A stretch of DNA of 64,000 nt, taken from Chimaeribacter arupi. GTDB lineage: Bacteria > Pseudomonadota > Gammaproteobacteria > Enterobacterales > Enterobacteriaceae. The stretch lies in NCBI RefSeq assembly GCF_002858805.1, contig NZ_PJZI01000003.1:1-64000 (forward strand), in the 5' to 3' direction. The notes below the pieces were generated by a model, which saw only the letters and a program-made list of their open reading frames with translations, made no database searches and was not told the origin of the DNA. The translations under genes were made by a program, and so were the position numbers. This document shows positions 17,939 through 28,751 of this stretch, in pieces. Position 1 is the first letter of the stretch; each line of letters opens with the position of its first letter.

Positions 17939-18069
17939 TGTTTTTTCTCCATTCACATGAAACAACAGGAGGCGCGTAAAGCTGACGCTTTGCGCACGTA
18001 AAAATCTGTACGAACCATAAAGTGTAGTTGAAAATGCTGAGTCTGCCAGTCAGCGGGGTAGGAAACGGC

Positions 18070-18085
18070 GGCCCGCAGGCGGGCC
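18070..18085 (-). terminator. Hairpin after yeiG
   Basis: GGCCCGC (18070-18076) and GCGGGCC (18079-18085) form a 7-bp GC stem; on the minus strand GTTTCC follows. It is a weak terminator candidate between yeiG and the yghA-like gene. Confidence 0.5.
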
Positions 18086-18105
18086 ACCGGGGGGAAAACA
18101 ACGTC

Positions 18106-18945
18106 TCAGGCAAACAGGTGCGCCGCGTGGAACCGCAGGTGGTCCTCAATAAAGCTGGCGATAAAGAAGTAGCTGTGGTCATAACCCGGTTGGGTGCGCA
18201 GGGTCAGTGACCAGCCGAACTGCTCAGCCAGCTCAGCCAGTTTGGCCGGCTGCAACTGGTCCGGCAGGAACTGGTCACTGTCGCCCTGATCCACCAGCAT
18301 CGGCAGCGCCGTGGCCGGGGTACGGGTCAACAGGTGGCAGCTGTCATACGCCAGCCACTGGTTCTCATCACTGCCGAGGTAGGCGGTAAACGCCTTACGG
18401 CCCCACGGCACCTGGCTCGGGTTGACGATCGGCGCAAACGCCGACACCGAGCAGTAGCGCTGCGGGTTGCGCAGGGCCAGCATCAGTGCGCCGTGGCCGC
18501 CCATCGAATGCCCGCAGATTGACTGCCGGTCACTGACGCTGACCTGCTGGCGCACCAGCGCGGGCAACTCATCATTGAGGTAGTCATACATGCGGTAATG
18601 CGCTGACCACGGTGCCTGCGTGGCGTTGAGGTAGAAACCGGCACCCTGGCCGAGATCATAGCCCGGATCGTCTGCCACCCCGTCACCGCGCGGGCTGGTG
18701 TCCGGCATCACCAGCACCAGCCCCAGCTCTGCCGCCACGCGTTGTGCACCGGCCTTCTGCGTGAAGTTTTCATCGTTGCAGGTCAGGCCTGACAGCCAGT
18801 ACAGCACCGGCGGCGGTGTGTCATCCCGCGGCGGCGGGAGGTAGAGGCTGAACGTCATGGTGCAGTTCAGGCTGCTGCTGTGGTGGCGGTAACGCTGTTG
18901 CCAGCCGCCAAACAGCCGGTGTTCTTCAAGAAGTTCAATGCTCAT
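18106..18945 (-). CDS. yeiG: S-formylglutathione hydrolase
   Basis: The enzyme hydrolyses S-formylglutathione to formate and glutathione, the second step of glutathione-dependent formaldehyde detoxification. The 279-residue protein is an esterase-D alpha/beta hydrolase with the nucleophile S147 in GHSMGG, an acid in VDQGDSDQF and the histidine in GYDHSYFF, plus [13 protein letters not shown] and DTSPRG. It resembles E. coli YeiG more than FrmB, and in E. coli yeiG also lies near folE and yeiB. It follows frmA by 18 bases and is probably co-transcribed with it. Confidence 0.93.
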   Translation of the reverse strand: MSIELLEEHRLFGGWQQRYRHHSSSLNCTMTFSLYLPPPRDDTPPPVLYWLSGLTCNDENFTQKAGAQRVAAELGLVLVMPDTSPRGDGVADDPGYDLGQGAGFYLNATQAPWSAHYRMYDYLNDELPALVRQQVSVSDRQSICGHSMGGHGALMLALRNPQRYCSVSAFAPIVNPSQVPWGRKAFTAYLGSDENQWLAYDSCHLLTRTPATALPMLVDQGDSDQFLPDQLQPAKLAELAEQFGWSLTLRTQPGYDHSYFFIASFIEDHLRFHAAHLFA

Positions 18946-18963
18946 CGCAGCGCGGTGCCTTGT

Positions 18964-20100
<1,137 letters not shown>

Positions 20101-20154
20101 TTACGGGTTAATGCGGGATGGGTGGTTAATAATTAATCGTTGGTTAAGTGTATC

Positions 20155-21054
20155 TCACTCACCGGCGATCGGGTGTTTCAGTACGGGAATGACGCCGTGA
20201 TTGTGCTCGATAATGATCTCTTTCAGCGCGCGGACGTTGGCGCTGAACGCCTCGCGCCGCCAGATAAGCCAGGTGGCGGTGTCGGCCACCTCGTCCGGCA
20301 GGATATTGACCGTGACGCCCTCATGCCCCGGCAGTTGTGCCAGCACTGATTCCGGCAAAATGGCGATGCCCGCGCCGCTGGCAACACAGGCCAGCATCGC
20401 GTGATAGGAGTGGATCTCCAGCGACGCGCCTACCGCCCAGCCGGCCTGTTTCAGCCAGGCGTAAAATTTGCGGCGGTAGGAGCAGGACGGGCCGAACACG
20501 AACAGCGTAAGCGACGCGCCTGCGCCGTGTGCCGCCAGCGGGCGGTTGGCAGGGGAGATCACCACCAGCCGCTCACGGAAGGCGATGCAGGCGTTCAAAT
20601 CATCATGGTCTATCGGGCCGTCCACCAGGGCGGCGGCCAGGGTGCCGGCGCGCACGCTGTCGATGATGTCACCGGAGGTGCCGGTCACCAGGGACAGCGC
20701 CACTTTTGGGTGCTGCTGGTGGTAAGCGGCCAGCAGCGCGGGCAGGCGGGTGGCGGCGGTGCTCTCCATTGACCCGAGGGCAAACTGCCCGGCGGGTTCA
20801 CCGGCGTGGGTCAGGCTCATCGCCTCGTCACTCAGCGCCAGAATACGCTCCGCATAGCCGAGAAAGTTATGGCCCATCGCCGAGAGCCGCAGGCGCTGTT
20901 TTTCACGGATAAACAGATCGGTGCCCAGCTCCTGTTCCAGCTGGCGCAGGCGGGTGGTGAGGTTGGAGGGCACGCGGTGCAATTGCTCGGCCGCTTTAGC
21001 CAGCGAACCGGTCTCGGCCACACAACAAAACATCCGGAGCTGGGTGAGGTCCAT
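20155..21054 (-). CDS. LysR-family regulator, PtrR (YneJ)-like
   Basis: This 299-residue LysR-type regulator has the winged HTH in residues 1-60 (GSLAKAAEQLHRVPSNLTTRLRQLE) and a periplasmic-binding-like effector domain. Wording such as VPSNLTTRLRQLEQELGTDLFIRE, GSMESTAATRLPALL, CSYRRKFYAWL and YHAMLACVASGAGIAILP is close to E. coli PtrR (YneJ), a regulator linked to putrescine use; that ligand cannot be assumed here. It is divergent from an MFS transporter gene, the usual arrangement for LysR control. It also stands directly upstream of frmA, so a role there is possible. Confidence 0.85.
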   Translation of the reverse strand: MDLTQLRMFCCVAETGSLAKAAEQLHRVPSNLTTRLRQLEQELGTDLFIREKQRLRLSAMGHNFLGYAERILALSDEAMSLTHAGEPAGQFALGSMESTAATRLPALLAAYHQQHPKVALSLVTGTSGDIIDSVRAGTLAAALVDGPIDHDDLNACIAFRERLVVISPANRPLAAHGAGASLTLFVFGPSCSYRRKFYAWLKQAGWAVGASLEIHSYHAMLACVASGAGIAILPESVLAQLPGHEGVTVNILPDEVADTATWLIWRREAFSANVRALKEIIIEHNHGVIPVLKHPIAGE

Positions 21055-21243
21055 AACTGTTCTCTTATTGTGAATAACGTGATCTGAATTATTCAGTTTC
21101 CGTGAGTCTAACGGTCAGGCAGAGTGGTGGCAACTGCTAATTAACCTGTACGGCAATTGGCGGCTACAAACAGGTAACGCTTGGGCAAAGGTTAACCTTT
21201 TGATAACGTCTTGATTCGCCTGAACCGGGCGACCGGAGGGAGC
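21055..21243. promoter_or_regulatory. Divergent promoter region, LysR gene and MFS gene
   Basis: The 189 bases between the two start codons are AT-richer than the genes and contain TTATTGTGAATAACG (21066-21080) and TTGGCGGCTACAAA. LysR proteins usually bind here and act on both promoters. I see no clean T-N11-A palindrome to name as the site. Confidence 0.45.
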
Positions 21244-22398
21244 ATGTCGATGGCACTACGCATTGCAGTGAGTGGATTTCTGGCGCTGGTGGTGGCAATG
21301 GGGATTGGGCGCTTTGCGTTTACCCCGCAGGTGCCGCTGATGATTGCCGAACACCAGTTCAGCCTGACCGGCGCGGGGCTGGTGGCGGCGTTTAACTACC
21401 TGGGCTACCTCGCCGGGGCGTTTGATGCGATGCGCGCCACCCGCCATGTGGAGCGGCGGCTGTGGCTCGGCGTCTGGGGCGCGGTAGTGCTGACGCTGCT
21501 GTCAGCCGCGGTGGGCGGCGAAGTGCTGCACTGCGCGGTACGTTTCCTGATCGGGATGGCGAGCGGCTGGGCGCTGGTGCTGGTGGCCGCCTGGTGCAAT
21601 GAGCAACTGGCGCACTACGGCCGCCCCGGCCTCAGCGCCGCGGTGTTTGCCGGGCCGGGCATGGGCATTCTGTTAAGCGGGCTGCTGGCGCTGGTGATCA
21701 ATGCGTATCACCTCTCCTCGGCGCAGGGCTGGCTGCTGTATGGCGGGCTGGCGCTGCTGCTGGTGGCCGCCATCAGCATGAACCTGCCGCGCAAAGGCGA
21801 ACTGCACCGCCCGGCCACCGCCCCGGCCCCGCTGCCGCTGACCCCGGCGCTGCGGCGGCTGGTGTGGAGCTACAGCCTGGCCGGGTTCGGTTACATCCTG
21901 CCTGCCACCTTCTTTTCGCAGATGGCGCACAGCCGCTTTCCCGACAGCCTGATGGCCCAGTTCCTCTGGCCGGTGTTTGGCGGCGCGGCGGTGGCAGGGA
22001 TTGTGCTCGGCATCCTGACACGCGGCTGGCTGGCGACCCGCACCCGGCTGGCGATCGTGTTGTGGGTGCAGGCGCTGGGCGTGCTCGGGGCGTCATGTCT
22101 GCCGGGCATCGCCGGGCTGGCGGTGGGCGCGCTGCTGACCGGCGGCGGTTTCCTCTGCGTGGTGCAGCTGTCGCTGCAATATGGCCGGGAGCTGGCACCG
22201 CACCATGCGCGTTATCTGGCCGGGCTGCTGACCACCGGGTACGCGGTCGGGCAACTGGTGGGGCCGGTGCTTTCGGCGCTCTCCACGGCGCTGACCCACC
22301 GGCTGGAACCGGCGCTCTATGTGGCGATGCTGGCGCTGTTCGTCGCCGGTGGGCTGGTGCTGCCGGGCCGCACCCAGCCTGATGCGGTGCGTTCCTGA
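21244..22398 (+). CDS. MFS transporter, YbfB/YjiJ type
   Basis: This is a twelve-helix major facilitator protein of 384 residues with the YbfB/YjiJ family start GFLALVVAMGIGRFAFTPQVPLM. The loop between helices two and three, AGAFDAMRATRHVERR, and the central loop rich in proline are typical. The substrate is unknown. GGAGG at 21235-21239 supports either ATG 21244 (MSMALRI) or ATG 21250; the latter has better spacing. The gene is divergent from the PtrR-like regulator gene, which suggests that its efflux or uptake substrate is the regulator's ligand. Confidence 0.83.
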   Translation: MSMALRIAVSGFLALVVAMGIGRFAFTPQVPLMIAEHQFSLTGAGLVAAFNYLGYLAGAFDAMRATRHVERRLWLGVWGAVVLTLLSAAVGGEVLHCAVRFLIGMASGWALVLVAAWCNEQLAHYGRPGLSAAVFAGPGMGILLSGLLALVINAYHLSSAQGWLLYGGLALLLVAAISMNLPRKGELHRPATAPAPLPLTPALRRLVWSYSLAGFGYILPATFFSQMAHSRFPDSLMAQFLWPVFGGAAVAGIVLGILTRGWLATRTRLAIVLWVQALGVLGASCLPGIAGLAVGALLTGGGFLCVVQLSLQYGRELAPHHARYLAGLLTTGYAVGQLVGPVLSALSTALTHRLEPALYVAMLALFVAGGLVLPGRTQPDAVRS

Positions 22399-22429
22399 GC
22401 GGGGCGGGGCATACTTATTGCTCCGCTCA
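22396..22429 (+). terminator. Hairpin after the MFS gene
   Basis: TGAGCGG (22396-22402, including the stop codon) pairs with CCGCTCA (22423-22429) across a 20-base loop. No T run follows, so termination is uncertain. Confidence 0.4.
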
Positions 22430-22558
22430 ATAACTTGTAGCTATTTCATCAATCATGAAGCGTAATCACTGGATCATCAGGGCGCACTCCACTAAAGTGA
22501 GGCACCCAATTTTGGCGTGAATCGGCGTCAGAATCGTAATACCCGCAGGAGAAGAGAA

Positions 22559-23221
22559 ATGGCAACGCTGAGTAAAGAAGCCGCATTGGTTCATGAAGCG
22601 CTGATGGCGCGCGGCCTGGAAACCCCTTTGAGACCAGAACCTATGCTCGACAGGGAGACGCGCACCCGTCACATCCAGGAGCACATGACCAGCATCATGC
22701 AGTTGCTGAACCTTGACCTCACTGACGACAGCCTGGCGGAAACGCCGCTGCGCATCGCCAAGATGTATGTCGAGGAGATCTTCTCCGGGCTGGATTACAA
22801 CAATTTCCCCAAAATCACCATCATCGAGAACAAGATGAAGGTGGATGAAATGGTGACGGTTCGTGACATCACCCTGACCAGCACCTGTGAGCACCACTTT
22901 GTGACCATCGACGGCAAAGCGACTGTGGCGTATATCCCAAAAGACGGGGTGATCGGCCTGTCGAAAATCAACCGCATTGTGCAGTTCTTTGCCCAGCGGC
23001 CGCAGGTGCAGGAGCGTCTGACCCAGCAAATCCTGGTGGCGCTGCAAACCCTGCTCGGCACCAATAACGTTGCGGTATCTATTGATGCAGTACATTATTG
23101 CGTGAAAGCACGCGGCATCCGTGATGCGACCAGCGCCACCACCACCACCTCGCTGGGCGGTCTGTTCAAGTCCAGCCAGAACACCCGCCAGGAGTTCCTG
23201 CGCGCCGTCCGCCACGTCTGA
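22559..23221 (+). CDS. folE: GTP cyclohydrolase I
   Basis: FolE converts GTP to 7,8-dihydroneopterin triphosphate, the first step of tetrahydrofolate synthesis. The 220-residue protein has zinc ligands C110, H113 (in STCEHHF) and C181 (in HYCVKARG), and the QERLTQQI and SSLGG-like C-terminal segments of the family. The ATG at 22559 follows AGGAGAAGAGAA; an upstream start at 22517 would add 14 basic residues not found in the family. As in E. coli, yeiB follows 60 bases later. Confidence 0.97.
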   Translation: MATLSKEAALVHEALMARGLETPLRPEPMLDRETRTRHIQEHMTSIMQLLNLDLTDDSLAETPLRIAKMYVEEIFSGLDYNNFPKITIIENKMKVDEMVTVRDITLTSTCEHHFVTIDGKATVAYIPKDGVIGLSKINRIVQFFAQRPQVQERLTQQILVALQTLLGTNNVAVSIDAVHYCVKARGIRDATSATTTTSLGGLFKSSQNTRQEFLRAVRHV

Positions 23222-23281
23222 TCCGCTCCCGTTATTGGCAGCACCGCCCGGTGCTGCCCGACTCGCAGGATGTTGTGACCT

Positions 23282-24442
23282 ATGCGCCAACGCATTGCTA
23301 CGCTGGATTGCGCCCGCGGGATAGCCATCCTCGGCATTTTACTGCTCAATATCAACGCCTTCGGCCTGCCGAAAGCCGCCTACCTTAACCCGGCGTACCA
23401 CGGGCTGCCCACCACGGCTGACGCCTGGACCTGGGCCGTCATGGATGTGCTGGCGCAGGCTAAATTCCTGACCATGTTCGCGCTGCTGTTTGGTGCCGGG
23501 TTACAGCTGTTGCTGCCGCGCGGCAAGCGCTGGATCCAGGCGCGGCTCTCCTGGCTGCTGCTGTTCGGGCTGCTGCACGCGATTTTCCTCTGGGACGGCG
23601 ACATCCTGCTCTCGTATGGGCTGATCGGGCTGGTCTGCTGGCGGCTGATCCGCGAGGCGACCGGCAGCCGCACGCTGCTGATGACCGGTGCGCTGCTGTT
23701 TGCCCTCGGGGTGGGGATTCTGGTGATGTTTGCCTTTATGACCAACCCCAACCCCGGTGATTTCTGGCAGCCCGGCCCGGCCTCGTTGCAGTATGAGGCG
23801 TTCTGGAAGTTGCAGGGCGGGGAAGAAGCGTGGCGCAACCGGCTGGATATGCTCTCCTCCACGCTGCTGTCCGTGGGCGCGCAATATGGCTGGGAGCTGG
23901 CAGGGGCCATGCTGTTTGGTGCCGGGCTGATGCGCAGCGGCTGGTTGCGCGGCGAATTCAGCCTCCGCCACTACCGGCGGCTGGCGCTGTGGCTGATAAC
24001 GCTTTCATGGCTCATCCAGATCCCGTCGGTGATGGTACAGTGGCACCTGGGCTGGGATTACCGCTGGAGCGGCTTTCTGTTGCAGGCACCGCGGGAAGCG
24101 GGCGCGGCGCTGCAATCCATCGGCTATCTGTCGCTGCTTTACGGCTTCTGGCCGACGTTGTCAGGCTGGCGCGTCACCGGCTGGCTGGCGCAGATCGGCC
24201 GCATGGCGCTGAGTAACTACCTGCTGCAAACCCTGATCTGCAATACGCTGTTCTATACCTTTGGCCTGTATGACCAGTTCAGCCGCCTGCAACTGCTGGC
24301 GATCGTGCCGCTGGTGTGGCTGGTCAACCTGCTGTTTTCGCTGCTCTGGCTGCGCGTCTTTACGCAGGGGCCGATGGAGTGGCTGTGGCGCAGGCTGACT
24401 GCGCTGGCAGCCGGACGCCCGGTGGAGCCTGCCAAACCCTGA
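23282..24442 (+). CDS. yeiB: DUF418-family membrane protein YeiB
   Basis: This 386-residue inner-membrane protein has about ten helices. The N-terminal RIATLDCARGIAILGILLLNI is the hallmark of the YeiB/DUF418 group, which is related to acyltransferase-3-like membrane proteins. The C-terminal DUF418 part contains GRMALSNYLLQTL. The biochemical function is not known. Gene order folE-yeiB-galS is the same as in E. coli, and a terminator follows. Confidence 0.92.
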   Translation: MRQRIATLDCARGIAILGILLLNINAFGLPKAAYLNPAYHGLPTTADAWTWAVMDVLAQAKFLTMFALLFGAGLQLLLPRGKRWIQARLSWLLLFGLLHAIFLWDGDILLSYGLIGLVCWRLIREATGSRTLLMTGALLFALGVGILVMFAFMTNPNPGDFWQPGPASLQYEAFWKLQGGEEAWRNRLDMLSSTLLSVGAQYGWELAGAMLFGAGLMRSGWLRGEFSLRHYRRLALWLITLSWLIQIPSVMVQWHLGWDYRWSGFLLQAPREAGAALQSIGYLSLLYGFWPTLSGWRVTGWLAQIGRMALSNYLLQTLICNTLFYTFGLYDQFSRLQLLAIVPLVWLVNLLFSLLWLRVFTQGPMEWLWRRLTALAAGRPVEPAKP

Positions 24443-24450
24443 CCCCGAGC

Positions 24451-24478
24451 GGGGCACGCCTGGCTGCCGTGCCCCTTT
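24451..24478 (+). terminator. Terminator of yeiB
   Basis: GGGGCACG (24451-24458) pairs with CGTGCCCC (24468-24475), followed by TTT. Confidence 0.7.
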
Positions 24479-24547
24479 CCTCATGCCGCTTCTCTCCCTG
24501 TTTCCCCCGCAAAACGTTGCAATGTTGTGAAGAAATATTGCTTTCGT

Positions 24548-24563
24548 GTGAAAACGTTTTCTT
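24548..24563. promoter_or_regulatory. GalR/GalS operator of galS
   Basis: GTGAAAACGTTTTCTT fits the operator consensus GTGKAANCGNTTNCAC at the central AANCGNTTNC core. It lies just upstream of the CRP site, so GalS should repress its own gene as in E. coli. Confidence 0.65.
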
Positions 24564-24566
24564 TCC

Positions 24567-24609
24567 TGTGACGTATTTCACGCAGGCCCTGAGGCAAACC
24601 CGTTAGGAT
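24567..24609 (+). promoter_or_regulatory. CRP-dependent promoter of galS
   Basis: TGTGACGTATTTCACG (24567-24582) matches the CRP consensus TGTGA-N6-TCACA with one mismatch. TAGGAT at 24604-24609 is a fair -10; the 32-bp distance between centres places CRP at about -41.5. Confidence 0.65.
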
Positions 24610-24746
24610 AGCGGCGTGCAGTGAATGCCGCTTAATAACCCTGATAACAGGACTTCACATGGTTGCTCCTTTTGCCTTTTTACCTCTGATGTTGACCAGA
24701 CCAGGACGAGCCTGTGCCTGCCGCGCCCCTTTGCCCGGAGCCGCCT

Positions 24747-25745
24747 ATGATCACCATCCGTGATGTGGCCAAGCGCGCCGGGGTGTCGGTGGCGACGGTA
24801 TCCCGCGTGCTGAACAACTCCGCCATTGCCAGCAAAGAGACGCGTGAACTGGTGCTGCAAGCGGTGTCAGAGCTGGGGTACCGGCCCAATGCCAACGCGC
24901 AGGCGCTCGCCACCCAGACCAGTGACACCATCGGCGTGGTGGTGATGGATGTGTCTGACCCCTTTTTCGGCGCACTGGTGAAAGCGGTGGACACGGTAGC
25001 GCAGCAAAACCACAAATATGTGCTGATCGGCAACAGTTACCACCAGGCGGAAAAAGAGCGCCATGCGATTGAAGTGCTAATCCGCCAGCGCTGTAACGCG
25101 CTGATTGTGCATGCCAAAGCGCTGAGCGATGCCGAGCTGATTGATTTTCTTAACCAGATCCCCGGCATGGTGCTGATTAACCGCATCATCGCCGGGTTTG
25201 AGCACCGCTGCGTGGGGCTGGACAACGTCAGCGGGGCGCACATGGCGACCCGCCTGCTGCTGAGCAACGGCCACCAGCGCATCGGTTATGTGGGTTCCAG
25301 CCACCCAATCGAGGATGAAGTGCAGCGGCGGAAAGGCTACCGCCAGGCGATGGCCGAGGCCGGGCTGGCCGTGCCGGATGCCTGGTACGCCGCCGCCTCA
25401 CCGGACTTGCAGGGCGGGGAAGCGGCCATGGTAGAATTACTGGGGCGCAATCAGCACCTTACGGCGATTTTTGCCTATAACGACGCGATGGCGGCCGGGG
25501 CGCTGGCGGTGCTGAAAGAAAACGGTATCACCGTGCCGCAGCACTGTTCGCTGGTGGGTTTTGATGATATTCCGATCGCCCGTTACACCAGCCCCAAGTT
25601 GACCACCGTGCGCTACCCGATTATTTCGATGGCGACGCTGGCCACCGAGCTGGCGCTGAAAGGGGCAGCAAACACGCTGGAGAGCGGCGTAAGCCACTGT
25701 TTTATGCCGACGCTGGTGCGCCGCCACTCTGTGGCGGCGGGCTGA
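24747..25745 (+). CDS. galS: Transcriptional regulator GalS (mgl isorepressor)
   Basis: GalS is the LacI-family repressor of the mgl galactose importer and of itself, released by galactose. The 332-residue protein starts at ATG 24747 with the [26 protein letters not shown], followed by the hinge [11 protein letters not shown] and the sugar-binding core with [22 protein letters not shown]. The C-terminus is shorter than that of E. coli GalS by about 14 residues. Its position directly before mglB and the operators in front of both genes distinguish it from GalR. Confidence 0.94.
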   Translation: MITIRDVAKRAGVSVATVSRVLNNSAIASKETRELVLQAVSELGYRPNANAQALATQTSDTIGVVVMDVSDPFFGALVKAVDTVAQQNHKYVLIGNSYHQAEKERHAIEVLIRQRCNALIVHAKALSDAELIDFLNQIPGMVLINRIIAGFEHRCVGLDNVSGAHMATRLLLSNGHQRIGYVGSSHPIEDEVQRRKGYRQAMAEAGLAVPDAWYAAASPDLQGGEAAMVELLGRNQHLTAIFAYNDAMAAGALAVLKENGITVPQHCSLVGFDDIPIARYTSPKLTTVRYPIISMATLATELALKGAANTLESGVSHCFMPTLVRRHSVAAG

Positions 25746-25781
25746 AATGCGCGGGTGCTCACGGACTGTGATGTTTCAGTT

Positions 25782-25797
25782 GTGTAACCGTTTTCAA
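25782..25797. promoter_or_regulatory. GalS/GalR operator of mglBAC
   Basis: GTGTAACCGTTTTCAA matches the gal operator consensus GTGKAANCGNTTNCAC except at the last base. It overlaps the upstream edge of the mgl promoter next to the CRP site. Confidence 0.8.
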
Positions 25798-25799
25798 AG

Positions 25800-25842
25800 T
25801 GTGAAGGCATTCACAGTTTATTAACAATGCAGCGATTATGAT
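25800..25842 (+). promoter_or_regulatory. CRP-dependent promoter of mglBAC
   Basis: TGTGAAGGCATTCACA (25800-25815) is a perfect CRP core site. The -10 TATGAT is at 25837-25842, 32 bp away centre to centre, a class II arrangement. The following leader of about 190 bases to mglB contains no gene. Confidence 0.85.
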
Positions 25843-26041
25843 GCGAGCGTTTTCTGTCAGGATGTGTCAAGGCGTGATCCTTTTTCGGGACTCCTGACAG
25901 GTTTCCTGCCGCGTCTGCCGGACGCAGAGACACCACAGCAAACGCAGGAGAAAGCAGGGTCAAGGAGGACGGTTAATCCCCGCCGCACACCGGCAGGACG
26001 GCACTACCTGGTCGTACCCTACATAAAACCGGAGAGAAAAA

Positions 26042-27040
26042 ATGAATAAGAAGGTGTTTACCCTGGCCACGCTGGCAGCCGCCATGTTGTTCGGAACTGC
26101 GGCACACGCAGACACCCGCATCGGCGTCACCATTTACAAATACGATGACAACTTTATGTCCGTGGTGCGTAAGGCGATCGAGAAAGAAGCCAAATCCTCC
26201 TCGGATATCGAACTGCTGATGAATGACTCGCAGAACGACCAATCCAAACAGAATGACCAGATCGACGTGCTGTTGGCCAAAGGCGTGAAAGCCCTGGCGA
26301 TCAACCTGGTTGACCCGGCGGCAGCCCCGGTGGTTATCGACAAAGCACGCGGCAATGACGTGCCGGTGGTGTTCTACAACAAAGAGCCGAGCCGCAAAGC
26401 GCTCGACAGCTATGACAAGGTTTACTATGTCGGGACTGACTCCAAAGAGTCCGGCATTATCCAGGGCGAGCTGATTGCCAAGCACTGGAAAGCTCACCCG
26501 GAATGGGATCTGAACAAAGACGGCACCATCCAGTTTGTGCTGCTGAAAGGTGAACCGGGCCACCCGGACGCCGAAGCGCGCACCAAATATGTGGTGGACA
26601 CCCTGAACGGCAAAGACGGCATGAAGACCCAGCAATTGCAGCTCGACACCGCAATGTGGGACACCGCCCAGGCGAAAGACAAGATGGACGCCTGGCTCTC
26701 CGGCCCGAATGCCGACAAGATCGAAGTGGTGATCGCCAACAACGATGCAATGGCGATGGGTGCCGTAGAAGCGCTGAAGGCGCATAACAAATCCAAGCTC
26801 CCGGTATTCGGCGTTGACGCCCTGCCGGAAGCGCTGGCGATGGTGAAATCCGGTGCCATGGCCGGGACAGTGTTGAACGATGCCAACAACCAGGCGAAAG
26901 CAACCTTCCAGCTTGCGAAGAATCTGGCCGAGGGTAAAAAGGCAGAAGAGGGCACCAACTGGAAAATCGATAATAAAGTCGTACGTATCCCTTACGTCGG
27001 CGTAGACCAGGACAACCTGGCACAATTTATCGGTAAGTAA
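26042..27040 (+). CDS. mglB: D-galactose/D-glucose-binding periplasmic protein MglB
   Basis: MglB binds galactose, glucose and methyl-galactosides in the periplasm and serves both the MglAC importer and Trg-mediated chemotaxis. The precursor is 332 residues long, as in E. coli, with a signal peptide ending FGTAAHA before DTRIGV. The calcium-binding loop is visible as DLNKDGTIQ, and [13 protein letters not shown] lines the sugar site. GGAGAG precedes the ATG. It is the first gene of mglBAC, and the 170-base gap to mglA contains stable hairpins that should give higher MglB levels. Confidence 0.97.
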   Translation: MNKKVFTLATLAAAMLFGTAAHADTRIGVTIYKYDDNFMSVVRKAIEKEAKSSSDIELLMNDSQNDQSKQNDQIDVLLAKGVKALAINLVDPAAAPVVIDKARGNDVPVVFYNKEPSRKALDSYDKVYYVGTDSKESGIIQGELIAKHWKAHPEWDLNKDGTIQFVLLKGEPGHPDAEARTKYVVDTLNGKDGMKTQQLQLDTAMWDTAQAKDKMDAWLSGPNADKIEVVIANNDAMAMGAVEALKAHNKSKLPVFGVDALPEALAMVKSGAMAGTVLNDANNQAKATFQLAKNLAEGKKAEEGTNWKIDNKVVRIPYVGVDQDNLAQFIGK

Positions 27041-27083
27041 TACGCATGACCCGTTTAGTTTAACGGTAACCAACAGGTATACC

Positions 27084-27171
27084 CGCTGCCGGTCAGGATG
27101 GCCGGCAGCGTCCGCCTTATCAGGATGCTGCGCACCAGGTGACCGGTTTTTCCGGTGGCCGGGCGTCCGGC
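27084..27171 (+). repeat. Hairpins between mglB and mglA
   Basis: Three stems lie in a row: CGCTGCCGG/CCGGCAGCG (27084-27092, 27102-27110), ACCGG/CCGGT (27142-27146, 27152-27156) and GCCGG/CCGGC (27158-27162, 27167-27171). The stretch CGCCTTATCAGGA after the first resembles the REP consensus. They probably protect the mglB mRNA end and lower mglA expression. Confidence 0.6.
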
Positions 27172-27210
27172 ACCCCGAATGCAGATCCCTTATTCTAGCC
27201 AGGTGTAATT

Positions 27211-28731
27211 ATGGCCGATAACACGACGGGACAACCGCGCGAGTGGTTGTTGGAAATGACCAATATCTCGAAGTCATTTCCAGGCGTAAAAGCATTGGAT
27301 AACGTGAATTTAAAAGTCCGCCCCCACTCCATTCACGCATTAATGGGCGAGAATGGCGCAGGCAAATCAACGTTATTGAAGTGCCTGTTTGGCATTTACA
27401 GCAAAGATGCCGGAAGTATTCTTTTCCAGGGGCAAGAAATCGATTTTAAAAGCTCCAAAGAGGCGCTGGAAAAAGGCGTGTCGATGGTGCATCAGGAATT
27501 AAACCTGGTTCTGCAGCGTACGGTAATGGATAACATGTGGCTTGGCCGTTATCCGACGAAGGGGCTGTTTGTCGACCAGGAGAAAATGTATAACGATACC
27601 AAAGCCATTTTTGACGAACTGGATATTAATATCGACCCGCGCGATAAAGTCGCCCGGCTTTCTGTGTCCCAGATGCAGATGATCGAAATTGCCAAGGCAT
27701 TCTCTTACGATGCCAAGATCGTCATTATGGATGAGCCAACCTCGTCACTGACGGAAAAAGAGGTGAACCACCTGTTCACCATTATCCGTAAGCTGAAAGA
27801 GCGTGGCTGCGGTATCGTCTATATCTCCCACAAGATGGAAGAGATTTTCCAGCTGTGTGACGAAATCACCATCCTGCGTGACGGCCAGTGGATTGCGACC
27901 CAGCCGCTGGAAGGCATGACGATGGACCAGATTATCTCGATGATGGTGGGGCGCTCCCTGAGCCAGCGTTTCCCTGACCGCATGAATACGCCGGGAGAGG
28001 TGATTCTTGAGGTTAAAAACCTGACGTCACTGCGCCAGCCGTCGATCCGGGATGTCTCGTTCAACCTGCACAAGGGTGAAATCCTCGGCATTGCCGGGCT
28101 GGTGGGCGCCAAGCGCACTGACATCGTGGAGACGCTGTTCGGCATCCGCGAAAAGGTGAGCGGCACCATCAAACTGCACGGCAAACCGATCAACAACAAC
28201 AGCGCCAACGAGGCGATTAACCACGGTTTCGCGCTGGTGACCGAGGAGCGGCGCTCCACCGGGATTTACGCCTACCTGGATATCGGCTTTAACTCGCTTA
28301 TCTCCAATATCCGCAATTATAAAAACAAATTCGGCCTGCTGGATAACAGCCGGATGAAGAGTGATACCCAATGGGTGATTGATTCGATGCGGGTAAAAAC
28401 CCCCGGCCATCACACCAATATTGGCTCGCTTTCCGGCGGTAACCAGCAAAAAGTGATTATCGGCCGCTGGTTGCTGACCCAGCCGGAAATATTAATGCTG
28501 GATGAGCCGACGCGCGGTATTGATGTCGGGGCCAAATTTGAAATTTACCAGCTGATTACCGAACTGGCGAAAAAAGAGAAGGGCATCATCATTATCTCTT
28601 CTGAAATGCCGGAATTGCTGGGGATTACTGACCGGATTCTGGTCATGAGCAATGGCCAGGTGGCAGGCATTGTGAATACCAAAGAAACCTCGCAGAACGA
28701 AATATTACGTCTTGCCTCCTTGCACCTCTAA
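27211..28731 (+). CDS. mglA: Galactose/methyl-galactoside import ATP-binding protein MglA
   Basis: MglA energises the galactose importer with two fused ABC domains. The 506-residue protein has an intact first Walker [10 protein letters not shown] near residue 46, signature LSVSQMQM and Walker [12 protein letters not shown]; the second domain has the degenerate Walker [10 protein letters not shown] with signature LSGGNQQK, normal for this sugar family. Codon use in the first part is less GC-rich than in the flanking genes. It is 20 bases ahead of mglC. Confidence 0.97.
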   Translation: MADNTTGQPREWLLEMTNISKSFPGVKALDNVNLKVRPHSIHALMGENGAGKSTLLKCLFGIYSKDAGSILFQGQEIDFKSSKEALEKGVSMVHQELNLVLQRTVMDNMWLGRYPTKGLFVDQEKMYNDTKAIFDELDINIDPRDKVARLSVSQMQMIEIAKAFSYDAKIVIMDEPTSSLTEKEVNHLFTIIRKLKERGCGIVYISHKMEEIFQLCDEITILRDGQWIATQPLEGMTMDQIISMMVGRSLSQRFPDRMNTPGEVILEVKNLTSLRQPSIRDVSFNLHKGEILGIAGLVGAKRTDIVETLFGIREKVSGTIKLHGKPINNNSANEAINHGFALVTEERRSTGIYAYLDIGFNSLISNIRNYKNKFGLLDNSRMKSDTQWVIDSMRVKTPGHHTNIGSLSGGNQQKVIIGRWLLTQPEILMLDEPTRGIDVGAKFEIYQLITELAKKEKGIIIISSEMPELLGITDRILVMSNGQVAGIVNTKETSQNEILRLASLHL

Positions 28732-28751
28732 TCTTGTTGAAGGTTCTTATT

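Larger units (their letters stand above)
24443..24746. promoter_or_regulatory. Intergenic region yeiB-galS
   Basis: The region holds the yeiB terminator (24451-24478), a GalR/GalS operator, a CRP site and a -10 element for galS, and then a leader of about 130 bases before the galS ATG in which I see no further signal. Confidence 0.7.

Noticed and set aside
28080-28130. A damaged Walker A in the second half of MglA
   Set aside because: The degenerate GLVGAKRTD is usual in the second domain of sugar importers of this family.
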